From Isoetes taiwanensis (taxonomy: Eukaryota > Streptophyta > Lycopodiopsida > Isoetales > Isoetaceae): DNA of 64,000 bases. The stretch is taken from the NCBI GenBank assembly GCA_021234155.1, contig JAJEKV010000279.1:124001-188000 (forward strand), in the 5' to 3' direction. The position numbers were made by a program, and so were the translations under genes. The notes beneath the pieces were generated by a model that worked only from the letters and a program-made list of their open reading frames with translations, did not search any database and had not been told where the DNA came from. This document shows, piece after piece, positions 51,049 through 62,069 of this stretch. The stretch's first letter is position 1. The number at the start of each line of letters is the position of its first letter.

Positions 51049-51830
51049 TAAGAGAAAAGCCCTTTTGGGCTTCTTTCTGAAGGCCGACGTGCGAAGCGTG
51101 GAGGTCTGCTTGACCCTTCAGAAAGAATCCCAAAAGGGCTTTGCCTCAACGTAAAGGACGGTTGGGCCCAATCCAGCCATCCACATGTCAAAGATCTAAG
51201 CATTGAAAGCAAAAGTGGCAGGTAAAAATAACAAAAAGGTAAGTAAGAATGACAGTAAACAAACAGAAAGGTACAGTAAAAACACATGAAAGTTCAATAA
51301 AAATTAAGTAGAGTTGCCGCATGATTTTCAATAAGAGAAAGCCCTTTGGGCTTCTTTCTGAAGGGGAAAGCAGGGCGACGCGCGAAGCACGGAGGTCTGC
51401 TTGACCCTTGGGCTTCTTTCTGAAGGGGAAAGCAGGCCGATGCGCGCCTTCAAAAAGAAGCCCAAAAGGGCTTTGCCTCAACATAAAAGACAGTTGGGCC
51501 CAATCCAACCATCCATGTGTCAAAGATCTAAGCATTGAAACCAGAAGTGGCAGGTAAAAATAACAAAAAGATAAGTAAGAATGACAGAAGATACAGTAAA
51601 CCTTTAGAAAGGTCCAGTAAAGAAACATGAAAGTTCAGTAAAAATAAAGTAGAGTTGCCACAAGCCTTTCAGGTTTAGAAAGTGCGACATGTGTCACCTT
51701 TTGATTGGATAGGATCGCTGGATTGGGCCCAACGTCCTTTACGAGACAGTCCTTTACGAGACAACACGTCACCATATGACGGCTGGATTGGGCCCAACCG
51801 GACGAGTGGTCATCTGCATTGTATGGTTTT
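51049..51830. repeat. Fold-back tandem repeat block
   Basis: Two tandem units (51049-51318 and 51332-51659), each starting with a hairpin whose arms are AAGCCCTTTTGGGCTTCTTT-like and its inverse, and each containing GGTTGGGCCCAATCCA and CAAAGATCTAAGCATTGAAA. The second unit has an extra internal copy of CTTGGGCTTCTTTCTGAAGG. After 51686 the GGGCCCAATCCAGCC block returns twice in inverted orientation (about 51719-51744 and 51781-51799). No coding content. It may be a fold-back or MITE-like element. Confidence 0.7.
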
Positions 51831-51899
51831 GCAGAGGCTGACCATGCAGTTGCACTACAGCAGGCAAAGCAATAACACTAGAGTTGTCCCTTGATGGAC

Positions 51900-52436
51900 C
51901 ATAAATGGTTCATTTGTACAGTTTGCTTTAAAATTCATATAAAATCAATGGCATCAAAATTTAGTTAAACCCTTTCTACACGTTAATATATGGCAGTTAC
52001 TTTGCATAGGAAAAATAGTTAAAAATGCATGTACCTCTAAAATTGAAAGTTATGCTTGGGTGAATCAAGGGGGGTCAAGTCCAGTTTGCTTCATGTTTAC
52101 ATAATGTAAAACTGTCTCAACAAAAGGATTTTTTTGATTTTTTTCACTATAATGGTATTTTTCTATACGAGATAAGGATGAATATACAAAAAACCTTGTT
52201 CCAATCCGAAGTCTAGGAAGAAAGATATAGTCAGTCAAACATGACAGGGTCAAAACAGTTTTAAATTACGTGGACCAATAATGGTTCCCGGAGAATTTCA
52301 TTTCAATTAAAATTCTATACCTTTTGCATGAAAATGATTTTTTACTTCAAATTTGGTATATAAGTAGTTGACTAATTGCTTCATGCATAGAAATTATTTG
52401 TTGGCCTGTAATTTGAAGGTTCAGCTTTTGTCACAT
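51900..52436. other. AT-rich spacer, nothing recognised
   Basis: Non-coding on both strands with ordinary AT-rich composition. No repeats or motifs were seen before the tRNA-like array starts. Confidence 0.5.
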
Positions 52437-54241
52437 TTAAGGGTCTGGACAGGACTCGAACCCACTACCTCTGGAGTGGTAGCCGTGCAGCCTAACCGAA
52501 AAGGCCACGATGATTTGGACGAAACCAAATCACATGCTCCAGACCTGATAGTTAATCGTCACACTATCCTCCCCTCAAGGCCCCCCCTCCTTGAAGGCTT
52601 GCAATGGGGGAATTGGGGCGGACCCGAACTTTCGATCACGCAAGGGGTGAACACCGAGGAGTGTGGCGACAACCATCTGGACCCCCAACCCTAATACGGG
52701 TTGCCCACACCACTAGGGCATGAGTTGTCCAAATCATCTTTGTCATATTTAAGGGTGCGGGGCGGGACTCGAACCCATCTTGTCACATTTAAAGTGCGGG
52801 CGGGGACTCGAACCCACTACCCTGCGGGTGGTAGCCGTAAACCCTAACAAAGAAAAGGCCACGATGATTTGGGCGAAACCAAATCACTGCGCTCAGACTG
52901 ATGGTTAATCGTCACACTATCCTCCCCTCAAGGCCCCCCTTCCTTGAAGGCTTGCAACCGGGGAATTGGGGCGGACCGAACTTTCGATACGCAAGGGGCT
53001 GAACAGGAGTGTGGCGACCACCATCTGGACCCCCAACCCTAATGCGGGTTGCCCACACCACTAGGGCATGAGTTGTCCAAATCATCTTGTCACATTTAAA
53101 AGTGCGGGCCGGGACTCGAACCTACTACCCTGGAGGTGGTAGCCGTGCGGCCCTACTTAGAAAAAACCCGCGATGATTTGGGCCGAAACCAAATCTGCGC
53201 TCGGACCTGATAGTTAATCGTCACACTATCCTCCCCTCAAGGCCCCCCCTCCTTGAAGGCTTGCAGGGGGTGGGGGCGGGGCTGACTTTCGATCTGCAAA
53301 GGGGTGAACAGGGGTGTGGCGACAACCATCTGGACCCCCAACCCTGTGCGGGTTGCCCACACCACTAGGGCATGAGTTGTCCAAATCGCCGTGGCCTTTT
53401 GATTAGGCTGCGCGGCTACCACTCCCGGTAGTGGGTTAGAAATCTTGTCACATTTAAAGGGACTGGGCGGGACTCGAACCCCCTACCTCTGGAAATAGCT
53501 AAAAATCGAAAACCAAACGGACAAAACCAAATCACGCCGGGTGATTTGGGCCCAAATCATCGTGGCCTTTTCGGTTAGGGTCGGCACTCGGCCACCACTC
53601 CGAGGTAGTGGGTTCGAGTCCCGGCCCGCACCCTTAAATGTGACAAGATGATTTGGACAACTCATGCCCTAGTGGTGTGGGCAACTCGTAATAGGGTTGG
53701 GGTCCAGATGGTTGTCATCACACTCCCTGTTCACCCCTTGCGCATCGAAGTTGGCCCGCCCCAATTCCCGGTTGTTGCAAGCCTTCAAGGAGGGGGGGCC
53801 TTGAGGGGAGGATAGTGTGATGATTAACTATCGTGTCCGAGCGTGTGATTTGGTTTCGGCCCAAATCATCGCGGGCCTTTCTGCTAGGGTCGCACGGCTA
53901 CCACCGAGAGGTAGTGGGTTCGAGTCCCGCCCGCACCCTTAAATGTGACAAGATGATTTGGACAACTCATGCCCTAGTGGTGTGGGCAACCCGTAATAGG
54001 GTTGGGGTGGGTCCAGATGGTGGTCGCCCACACTCCTGTTCACCCCTTGCATCGAAGTTCGGGTCCGCCCCCCCCCCCCCCTGCAAGCCTTCAAGGAGGG
54101 GGGCCTTGAGGGGAGGATAGTGTGACGATTAACTATCGTGTTTGGAGCGCAGGATTTGGTTTCGTCCAAATCATCGCGGCCTTTTCTGTTAGGGTCGCAC
54201 GCTACCACTCCGTAGGTAGTGGGTTCGAGTCCCGCCCGCAC
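52437..54241. repeat. Inverted tandem array of a tRNA-like (SINE-like) unit
   Basis: A unit of about 305 bp carrying a pol III box-B sequence GGTTCGAGTCC within GTAGTGGGTTCGAGTCCCG. It is preceded by an A-box-like TGGCCTTTTCGG and followed by CCGCAC and CTTAAATGTGACAAGATG. Box B lies on the minus strand near 52452, 52764, 52803, 53111 and 53470, and on the plus strand at 53611, 53917 and 54222. The orientation switches at about 53.40-53.57 kb, making two arms of an inverted repeat. The A-to-B spacing and CCCGC-type end suggest descent from a tRNA. Apparent reading frames across it are chance. GC is much higher than the flanks. Confidence 0.75.
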
Positions 54242-54384
54242 TCAACCTACCAAAAATAAGGAAAATACGCGGAAAATACGCAAGAAATACGGAAGAAATA
54301 CGCCAAGATCGCAAAGAATCGGGATATATGAATAGGAATCAATAATACAATAGCCCAAGGCAAGCAGAATACAAGATGATGCCT

Positions 54385-55897
54385 AGAAGACTCAAGATCG
54401 GGCGCCGTGGTGAAAGCATGCTTCGTGGTAACAAAAGCAGATTCCGCCTACCCATTCGAATGGCACGCCCCTGATGTGGAGGCGGTCAAAGGAAGAGCAA
54501 TCTCGAATAATCCGGATGAAACGCCGATAGAAATTGGCAAACCCAAGAAAACACCTTGAACATCTCGAGCGGATGAAGGTGTTTGCCACTCCAAAAAAAG
54601 GTCTTACGACCTTTCGGGGTCCATAGATACTCCATGTGGAGTGATGCGATAGCCAAGGAACTCGCATTATCCTGCTCAAACTGACACTTCTCAAGTTTGG
54701 CATATAACCCATGCTCACGAAGCTTCTGAAGGACCTGTCGAACATGCCTCTCATGTTCTTCGAGAGTCTTAGAATAAACAAGAATATCATCCAGATAGAT
54801 GATAACAAAAGTGTCTAAGAACTCGAAAAACATCATTGGCCATATCTTTGGAATATTGCCGGGGCATTTGGTAAGTCCAAACGGCATATCAGTATACTTT
54901 CGAAATGGCCATACCGAAAAGCGAAAAGTCATTTTTCCACTCATCACCCTCCCGGATCCGAATAAGATTGTAGGCACCCCGAAGATCAATCTTCGTAAAA
55001 TAATGCGCACCTTGAAGTCGCTCCAACAACTCTGGGATTAGAAGAAGCGGATACCGATTCGGTACCGTGATTTTGTTGAGGCCGCGATAATCAACGACCA
55101 GCCGTAACGAATCATCCTTCTTTTTGACAAAGAAGATAGGCGCTCCAGCAGGGGACTGAGAATGTCGAATGAAGCCAGTGGCTACCCGGCTGCAAATCAA
55201 TAGGACAATCATATGGACGATGCTCTGGGAGTTTACTGGCCTTGACTTTGTCAAACACATCAGAGAAATCGCCATATTTATCTGGGAGCATTGGAGCAGG
55301 CTTCAATGGTGCCGAGCTAGCCGACGGGTGAACCTGAATTGCAAATACTGAACTTGGATCTTGCCTTCTAGATTTATCGAACTCGCGAAGAGAAATCTTC
55401 GAGATCTAAAACCGAGGGCATGAAAAAGCCTCTACAAGAGCGGGGAGTAGGAACATGAGCAGGAGCAGAACGCGGAGCGGGAGCAATGGGAACATGAATC
55501 GAGCATGAACTAGATCAAGAACCGGAGCAAGCGTGGACTGGATCAAGAGCTAGAGCAGGAACAGGGACCGGAGCAAGAACTGGAACAGAACCGAGGATCG
55601 AGCAAGAACCGAACAGAAAACGTAAACTAGAACTGGAGCAGAAACTGGAGCTGGAGCTGGGACATCATCAAAAATATGATCAGAATCTGGGGCATGAACT
55701 GGAGCAGAGGCAAGAGGCGGATCAGAACATGGAATGCAAGCGACAGAGTCGGGCCGACATCGCACGCGGATCGAAGTCGATGTTGGTGTAGAGACCTGAT
55801 CTGCAGATGAACTGGAACTAGAGCTAGAACCAGCAAATCGAAATGATCTAGTACGCCAATCAATCTGCGGGTTATGTAGCTCGAGCCAAGGCAGACC
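54385..55897 (-). mobile_element. Ty3/gypsy protease-RT relic
   Basis: Minus strand, from 55900 downward: protease end GLPWLELHNPQIDWRTRSF, a long Ser/Ala/Pro-rich linker (55.4-55.85 kb, with repeated P/A/V text), then RT. RT blocks are [65 protein letters not shown] (the YLDD active site near 54.8 kb) and [16 protein letters not shown]-like text. A decayed connection follows to the start of RNase H at about 54.4 kb, where the tRNA-like array cuts in. The protease end is interrupted by the CACTA terminus at 55898, so gag is displaced beyond the window. Several frameshifts are present. Confidence 0.88.
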
Positions 55898-55910
55898 CAC
55901 TACAAGAGAA
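55898..55910 (+). repeat. CACTA terminal inverted repeat
   Basis: CACTACAAGAGAA, matching the En/Spm superfamily terminus. The expected 3-bp target duplication would be ACC (55895-55897); its partner is not in view. Confidence 0.8.
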
Positions 55911-56167
55911 GGGTACCTATAGTGTCTAGTGTAACGTCAAATTTCTTGACACAAACAGAACCTTTCAAAACTCAATTATTGTCACAGTCTTGACACTATA
56001 CTTGTCGTGTTCATTTGTCACAAACATGCCACAATAGCGTCAAATGTTGTGTCAAGCTTGTGGCTTCAATTTATGACATAATATTGATACAAAATCAATT
56101 TGAAACTACATGGTAGTCTAAAGAATGTCAAATTTGTGACAGTATTTTAACAATATTGTGATAAATA

Positions 56168-56620
56168 AATAATAGCCCATACGAACAACATTACATTAAT
56201 ATTATAGCAAGCTAGTGAAATAATAGTAGAATACATCTATAATAAGACAACCAATAAGAAATGTTGTGACTAGTTTTGTATGGAAAAAATAGCTAGTATT
56301 ATGAGCCCATTGTGATAGACAAATAAAGCCTATAATGACAATATAGCATCATTATCATGGGCAAGGTAGTGAGAAAATAGCACCTATAATCCTATCCACA
56401 ATAAGACAACTAGTAAGAAGTTTTGTGACCAGTTTTGTGTCTCAGGAATAACTAGTGTTGTGACCACATTATGATAGACAAATAGAGCCTATACTAAAAA
56501 CATAGCATCATCATGATGGCAAGCTAGTAACGACATGATAACTATATTCCATCTACCATAAAACAACCAATAACAATGCCTGACAAGTTTTGTGTCCAAG
56601 TAATAGCTAATTTGAGACAA
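56168..56620 (+). repeat. Three tandem copies of a ~150-bp subterminal repeat
   Basis: Each copy contains ATAGACAAATA-AGCCTATA, a GCATCAT-type stretch, GCAAGCTAGTGA, ATAAGACAACCAATAAGAA and GACTAGTTTTGTGT-like sequence. Copies are moderately diverged. This is consistent with the repeated subterminal regions bound by CACTA accessory proteins. Confidence 0.65.
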
Positions 56621-56829
56621 TATGTGCATTTGGCTTGTCAAAAGGATAAATATCTAGATAGTTTGCTTTGGTAACACATATTTGATAATATATATTGCAA
56701 ATGAAGAGTCAAAGTAATAAATTGCTTGATCATTAACCAATTTTCAAAATACCAAATGGCCGGTCCAAGGCAAGAGTACTAATTTTAATGTCAACAAAAT
56801 AATAAAATTAAGCAACTCAAAGTCAATCC

Positions 56830-57440
56830 TCTCTATTTGTTGGTTCATCTCCATGATCCTCATCATTTGCATTCCCTTCATGTCTTGCATTGTCTTCTTC
56901 ATTCTTGTCCTATTAATTATATTTGTAAAGCATTTTGTAAGAACTTTTGTAAGTAAATATTAACAATAAAGCTTCTTCTCTTACCTCATAGAATCATCAA
57001 CATAACATACAGTCTGAATGTCATAAAAGTACAAGCATAAAAATTTTGAACACAAGGTTGAAATGACAAAATGCACAATACTTACATGCAATGGTTCTTT
57101 GCCTTTCTTTGATTTTGTCTTAAATACGACACCCGGGCTTGTTCCTTTGGTATAATCTATATCCTTGTGCTAAAGTAGAAAACCAAAAATATAAAATACA
57201 TGAAATGTGTATATAGAACAAGCGTAAAGCACACTGACCTTTCCTGGCACAAACCCTTTGGAAACCATTCTTTTCTTGAATGCCTCATATCCACCTTTTT
57301 CTAAAATTTCTTTCAGCATATCATCGGTAGGCATGGAGTCCCAATCTCATACGTTTTCCCACATAATTCCACAAACCTCTTCCAAGACTCCTCGTCCATA
57401 TGCTCCCCTGTATTTGAAGTAAGATCAAGAGGAAACATGC
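56830..57440 (-). pseudogene. CACTA accessory (TNPA/Transposase_24-like) C-terminal exons
   Basis: Minus-strand spliced fragment. One exon begins near 57405 (MDEESWKRFVELCGKTYEIGT, one frameshift, then MLKEILEKGGYEAFKKRMVS) and ends with GTCAGT. A second exon (57.09-57.17 kb: HKDIDYTKGTSPGVVFKT, then KSKKGKEPLH) has clean TTTAG and GTAAGT borders. A third acidic exon (56.82-56.91 kb: DKNEEDNARHEGNANDEDHG) ends in a stop. The arrangement and acidic tail resemble the second protein of plant CACTA elements. The family name is a guess from style. Orientation is opposite to the transposase. Confidence 0.45.
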
Positions 57441-57653
57441 TGCAAAACGGCCATACATAAATTAAACTTAAAAATTATTGCCCTACTCCTTTTCTGTTTA
57501 ACATCTTGAGTTGCCCTGTTTTTCTGAAGATGTCCAAATAGGCTATTAACAATACTACCACTGTAATAGTAATTTCCTCCATATTACCACTGTAGTAGTA
57601 ATTTCCTCTAGCAATACTACATCTCTGAAATTACAAGTAAAAAGCTGAAACAG

Positions 57654-57992
57654 ATGAAAGCAAGAAAAGTTCAACTTATGTTGCTTGTAGCAGTACTGAG
57701 GGAAGTATTTGTTGCAGTGAAAAAGTTGGATGGTTCTGGACATTCTATGCAGATCACATTGACTGGTACTATACAAGGCATTGATTATATTGTCAATGAC
57801 TATTCAAACTACTTAACTCTGTCTGATAGTGATGCATGCAGAAAAATCTGTTTGCTAAATGGAAGCTGCCAGACAGGCTTTTTCCAGATTCATACAAACC
57901 ATTGTCTTCAGTTCAACCAGATAGAGACACTTAGATCTGAGAACTCTAGCTATATGGCATTCTTCAAGGTTTGTGCAGAAAAAACCGTCTAA
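57654..57992 (+). pseudogene. PAN/apple domain fragment of a lectin-type receptor kinase
   Basis: A 112-codon open stretch whose C-terminal 60 residues read as a PAN domain: DYSNYLTLSDSDACRKICL, then NGSCQTGFFQ, HCLQF, and SSYMAFFKV before the end. PAN domains occur between the S-locus glycoprotein segment and the membrane anchor in G-type lectin (S-domain) receptor kinases and EP1-like proteins, where paired Cys hold a protein- or sugar-binding fold. No lectin or kinase exon adjoins it in frame. A poly-pyrimidine stretch and an in-frame Met precede it. Being inside the presumed CACTA, it is probably a captured host fragment. Confidence 0.65.
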
Positions 57993-58083
57993 ACCGTCCA
58001 TAAGTAAGTTCATAAATTACCCTTGTCTTGTGGCCCGCAATCAACATTCATCTTCTCTGACATCAGGTAACCAAACTTGTGTT

Positions 58084-59122
58084 CCATACAATGCAAAAAG
58101 CGAAAAGCCCATTATAGTGCCTATGGATTTTCAATCCAACACGTAAGGAAACTACCAAACAGAGGCTTCTACAAAAACAAAGAGATGGAGGCAGAAAGCT
58201 TACCCTGACCTCTTAGAACAAAAATCGGCATCTTACGGCAGACCAGATCATATGTTCTCCATGTTTAGACGATCTGTGTTGGATATAGGCAAAAAAAAAC
58301 GGAAAGTGAGACCGGATTATTATAATATAATAGATAAGATATGGCAAAGCTTTGATAACCTCACAGGCACAATGGTGTGCAACCAGCTTTTAAGGCAGAG
58401 ACAAAGGTTGTTGAAAGGGAATTACAGTGACTTGCCTAGGGTCGGTAATTCCAATGGCCTTTGAGCCTTGCAAAATGGGAATTCCAAATCAATGCTAATG
58501 TTTGTCGACAAAGAAGCAGCAATCATGCCTAGAAAACTTAAAATGTGGGTTAGAAGTGATCTGCCTTCAAATGCTTAAACACCTTTCCTTGCTTCATGGC
58601 ACTTACTACTCGAACAGCCTAGATTACTATTCAAACAGTTGCATGCACACAATTTACTACCTGCAAGGAAATGAAATTAGTTAGCAATGGGCTTTTGCAA
58701 TTCGACAAACAACTTACCAGCGTAGAGTTCCTGAAAGCTACCTTTCATTAAATGCACGTGGCATTATCAAATTGGGGCTCGCATAACATATCTCAAAATT
58801 CCGTCCATTATCAATGTAACTGGCCACTAATCTAAAAGTGCAAAAACCAGGAGCCATCTTCTGAATTGTAAGATGAGTTTCTTTGGCAACTATTCCAAAA
58901 GCTGGTTGTGCTCCTATTTCAGTATACCACATCACACCACATCAAATATGGATCATGGAGCAAAAATATGAAGCAAAAAGCGAAAAGCTCCATTATAGTG
59001 CCTATGGATTTTCAATCCAACATGACAATGATTTAAGAAAACTACCAAACAGAGGCTTCTACAAAAACAAAGAGATAGAAGCAGAAAGCTTACCGTAATC
59101 TCTTAGATAAAAAATGGGCATC
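58084..59122. repeat. Direct duplication flanking a minus-strand open stretch
   Basis: A unit of about 140 bp (AAAAAGCGAAAAGC, ATTATAGTGCCTATGGATTT, CAGAGGCTTCTACAAAAACA, GCATCTTACGGCAGACCAGA) occurs at about 58094-58248 and 58975-59142, about 90% alike. Between them the minus strand (58738-58935) is open and reads AFGIVAKETHLTIQKMAPGF and VASYIDNGRNFEICYASPNL, possibly a lectin-type extracellular piece; not identified. Confidence 0.7.
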
Positions 59123-59131
59123 TTACGGCAG

Positions 59132-59770
59132 ACCAGAGGCAAAAAGTCTATTGCCAATATCCCACAAAGTTCTGGATTCAGTGACGAAGCAGATTTGTGC
59201 ATTTGAAGCATGGCCAGGCCAAGAAACTGTGGTATATAGGACCAATCATCCCCTATATGTGGAACTGTACTGTGTGTATCCTTTAAATTATCTTCCCCTA
59301 CATCCTTTTATGCTTATATTCCTAAAAGTTCTATTCATCTGAGATAGGGTTTTAGGTAGAGAGAGCATCTGAACAGACCATTAGGATCAGACCATTGCCT
59401 TGCTGCTTAAGTGACATGAGCATCTCTGATACTTCTCCAGAAAGTCATGCATTAGCATACCATTTGAGACAGCTCTACTGCCTTTAATATCTTCCATTCT
59501 TAAGAATATCAGAAAGATCAGAATCGTGGACGAACAACACCCTTAATAAACTGTCTTTAATTCCCAATTGCGGCAAGCATGCAATATTGCATAAACAACT
59601 ATATATCTAGGCGACCAAATGCAGCAGACAGCAAACGGCACATTGTACGAAAAGACTGACATTTTCCTAGGGGCAAAAAGTCTGTCGTCAATATCCAGCA
59701 AAGTTGTGGATGGTGTGCGGAGGCAGATGTGCATTTAAAGCATGACTAGGACAAGAAAATGTAGTATGTG
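59132..59770. repeat. Second diverged direct duplication
   Basis: GGCAAAAAGTCTATTGCCAA..TTTGTGCATTTGAAGCATGG at 59139-59240 has a diverged partner at about 59663-59775 (GGCAAAAAGTCTGTCGTCAA..TGTGCATTTAAAGCATGAC). Together with the 58-kb duplication this shows repeated local copying of the captured segment. Confidence 0.6.
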
Positions 59771-59948
59771 TGACCAGCAAATACGTGCATTTGGGGCATA
59801 CACAAAGACCGAAAGGCATGAATAGTGGGATGGCACCACTAATGTCGGAAATATTCCACCATTAGCCAGCAGAAAAAGTAAATTAAATGACTCAAACGGG
59901 ATATAATAAAACCTAATCTCAGAAAAAAGGAAGCACAAGAAGAGATGA

Positions 59949-60051
59949 AGAACCTGGGCGCCGCTGCTCTACTTCTGTTTGTTCTACAAATCACTGCCGG
60001 ATTCGGCGGTGCAAAGAAATGGCCGGCTCCAAATATCACGAGCATGGTATT
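59949..60051 (+). pseudogene. Orphan signal-peptide exon
   Basis: ATG followed by a typical secretory leader (MKNLGAAALLLFVLQITAGF) and GGAKKWPAPNITS, ending at a GTATTT donor. It looks like exon 1 of a secreted or receptor protein. Following exons could not be identified, so it is probably a captured fragment in the CACTA element. Confidence 0.4.
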
Positions 60052-60054
60052 TTA

Positions 60055-60900
60055 CATCAACACCAACATCACATCTAGTCTTATTTTCTCAAGATAGATG
60101 GTCTAAGATAGAACACTTTTCACCTAGATCTATAATCATTTTGAAAAATCTGAGCTGCAAGAAGACAGATTATTTGAGAGCACCTTAAAGATATGCTTTT
60201 ATGGCAGCCAAGCGAACTTTCTCAATGCTTCTCACTTGCCCTGCCATTATATCTGCAACACAACAGTAAGTACATAAATAATAAATAATCGTGATATTCT
60301 GCAGGTTTTTCATTCATTCAGATGTAATATATGCATTTTGGCTAACCTACTTACTTGCATGATGCAAATGATTTGCTCTGGAACACATTTGTGTAGCCTG
60401 TTGCAGATCAATACAACTGAATCTTTGGATATCACATCAGGAGGGATCAGACCTTGTAGTGAAGGGCCATAAGACAACCATAACTAGCGAGATCACATCT
60501 GCAACATCTATCTTATTTTGCAGGGATGGCTCTCTATTTGAAGACAGCAAAATATCTTGAGATAAAACAATGCCAACTTGACATTCAACTCTTGAACTAC
60601 AGGTAAAAGCCAACGCAATAAATTGATTATGCTGGCACCTGCTCTAAAAGAAACATACCGCCAAAAATGCCGAAACCCTATCAACTGGTTGAAAACCTCA
60701 TTCTATAGAAGATCGAACTGTTCCAAGCCAGCTGAAAATCAGGTTTTCTATTGGAAGACACTAAGCATCAACAAAAATAGATAGACGTTAGAAAATGACA
60801 GTAGCAGCATAAATGCAGAAAGATCCTAAAAATGGAAAGTTTATTGCCAACATTTTTGCATTTTGCTTCAAACTTCTGTATGCTTACTGATCGGGACTGT
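60055..60900. other. Non-coding interior of the CACTA region
   Basis: No recognisable domain on either strand. A short open stretch ending SMLLTCPAIISATQQ before GTAAGT (near 60.20-60.27 kb) may be another relic exon. Confidence 0.4.
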
Positions 60901-60939
60901 GGCGCTGTTGTTACTCGTGGCGACTATGAATGAACCCTA

Positions 60940-61575
60940 AACAGGCGCTATTCAAGAAGGACGATTCAAGATTTATTATGCTGGATGTGAATCAGGTGAG
61001 TAAATCGCGCCATATTTCTGTTTGAACGAATATTTCGGTTGTTGTCTTGTTTCATCATTTTCTGTTTTCCTCCATTTCATTGTTGGGTAATATATTTAGA
61101 ATCGTTGTTGGGTAATATATTCTGAATCATAATCATAATAGGGATCTTATATTAGCAATAGTGTGTAATAGAACGAATGGAAGGAAACATATCTACATTC
61201 ATTATGCATGATGTGAATATTGTTTTCTTAGTTAAATGGAACCAATGGTGTGTAATGGCTAATGTTACATTCAATTTATTGTCTGCTAGGGCCATTTCAT
61301 TTTTTTCTCGATTTCATTCTTAGGATAATGATATCTTGCACCATGGGGACCTTACTCAACAAGAATGTTAGAAAGGTTCATTTCATTATCTGATGGGGTA
61401 TTCCCTAGTCATTTTGAAAAAACATTAGTGGATATTCCCTACTCATTTTGAGAAACATTAGTGGCTCACGCGGTGGCATTCATGCATGTGGAAACGTGAA
61501 CGAACCCTAGATAAGCAAGCGCTATTCAAGAAAGATGAATCAAGATCTATTCTGATGGCTGTGAACCAAGTAAGT
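60940..61575 (+). repeat. Duplicated short exon with splice donors
   Basis: GCGCTATTCAAGAA(A/G)GA followed by ATTCAAGAT-type sequence and GTGAATCAGGTGAGTA occurs near 60950-61003. A diverged copy at 61513-61578 reads LDKQALFKKDESRSILMAVNQ before GTAAGT. The introns after each copy also share GTTGGGTAATATATT and TTTTTCTCGATTTCATT blocks. It may be 5' exons of the transposase gene, duplicated. Confidence 0.6.
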
Positions 61576-62069
61576 ACTCATGCCATATTTATGTTTAAAA
61601 TGTATCTCTGGGTTGCTCTTTTTTTTTTTTATCATTTTCTTTTTTTCTCGATTTCATTGTTGGGGTAATGACATTTTGTACTATAATGCGATCTTATATT
61701 AGATTCTTAGAACCAATGGGGCTATGGTCATTTTCTGTTTTTCTCAATTTCATTTCTTATCTCATCTGAGACTCCAATATGATTTAATTTTGCAGCATTT
61801 CGTTTTTTATAACCTACATCGTGCTAGCCTATTGGAGTATCTCCACTCGTGGATTGACCATAGGATCTCTTGCCACTTTTTGTAAATATACCCTTCCGCT
61901 TTTGTGGGTAGTATTTCTCAGAACAACATTGTTTACTTCCAATATACTAATAGCTTTGCTTTTCTATCCCATGGTGCTAATATAGAAAATATCTTTGCTA
62001 TAGTGTCTAGTTTACTTTTTTTTGTATTAGTTTATCACTGTTTAACTCTATTTAAATGATTGAATAGGT

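Noticed and set aside
52368-52694. 108-codon open frame with TGLEPTTSGVVAVQPNRKG-type text
   Set aside because: It lies across the tRNA-like repeat, and similar frames recur in each unit and on both strands. It is a by-product of GC-rich repeat sequence, not a gene.
54061-54241. Possible functional tRNA gene (box B plus CCCGCAC end)
   Set aside because: No complete cloverleaf could be drawn: anticodon and D arms do not fold with normal lengths, and the same sequence is repeated eight times. Treated as a tRNA-derived repeat.
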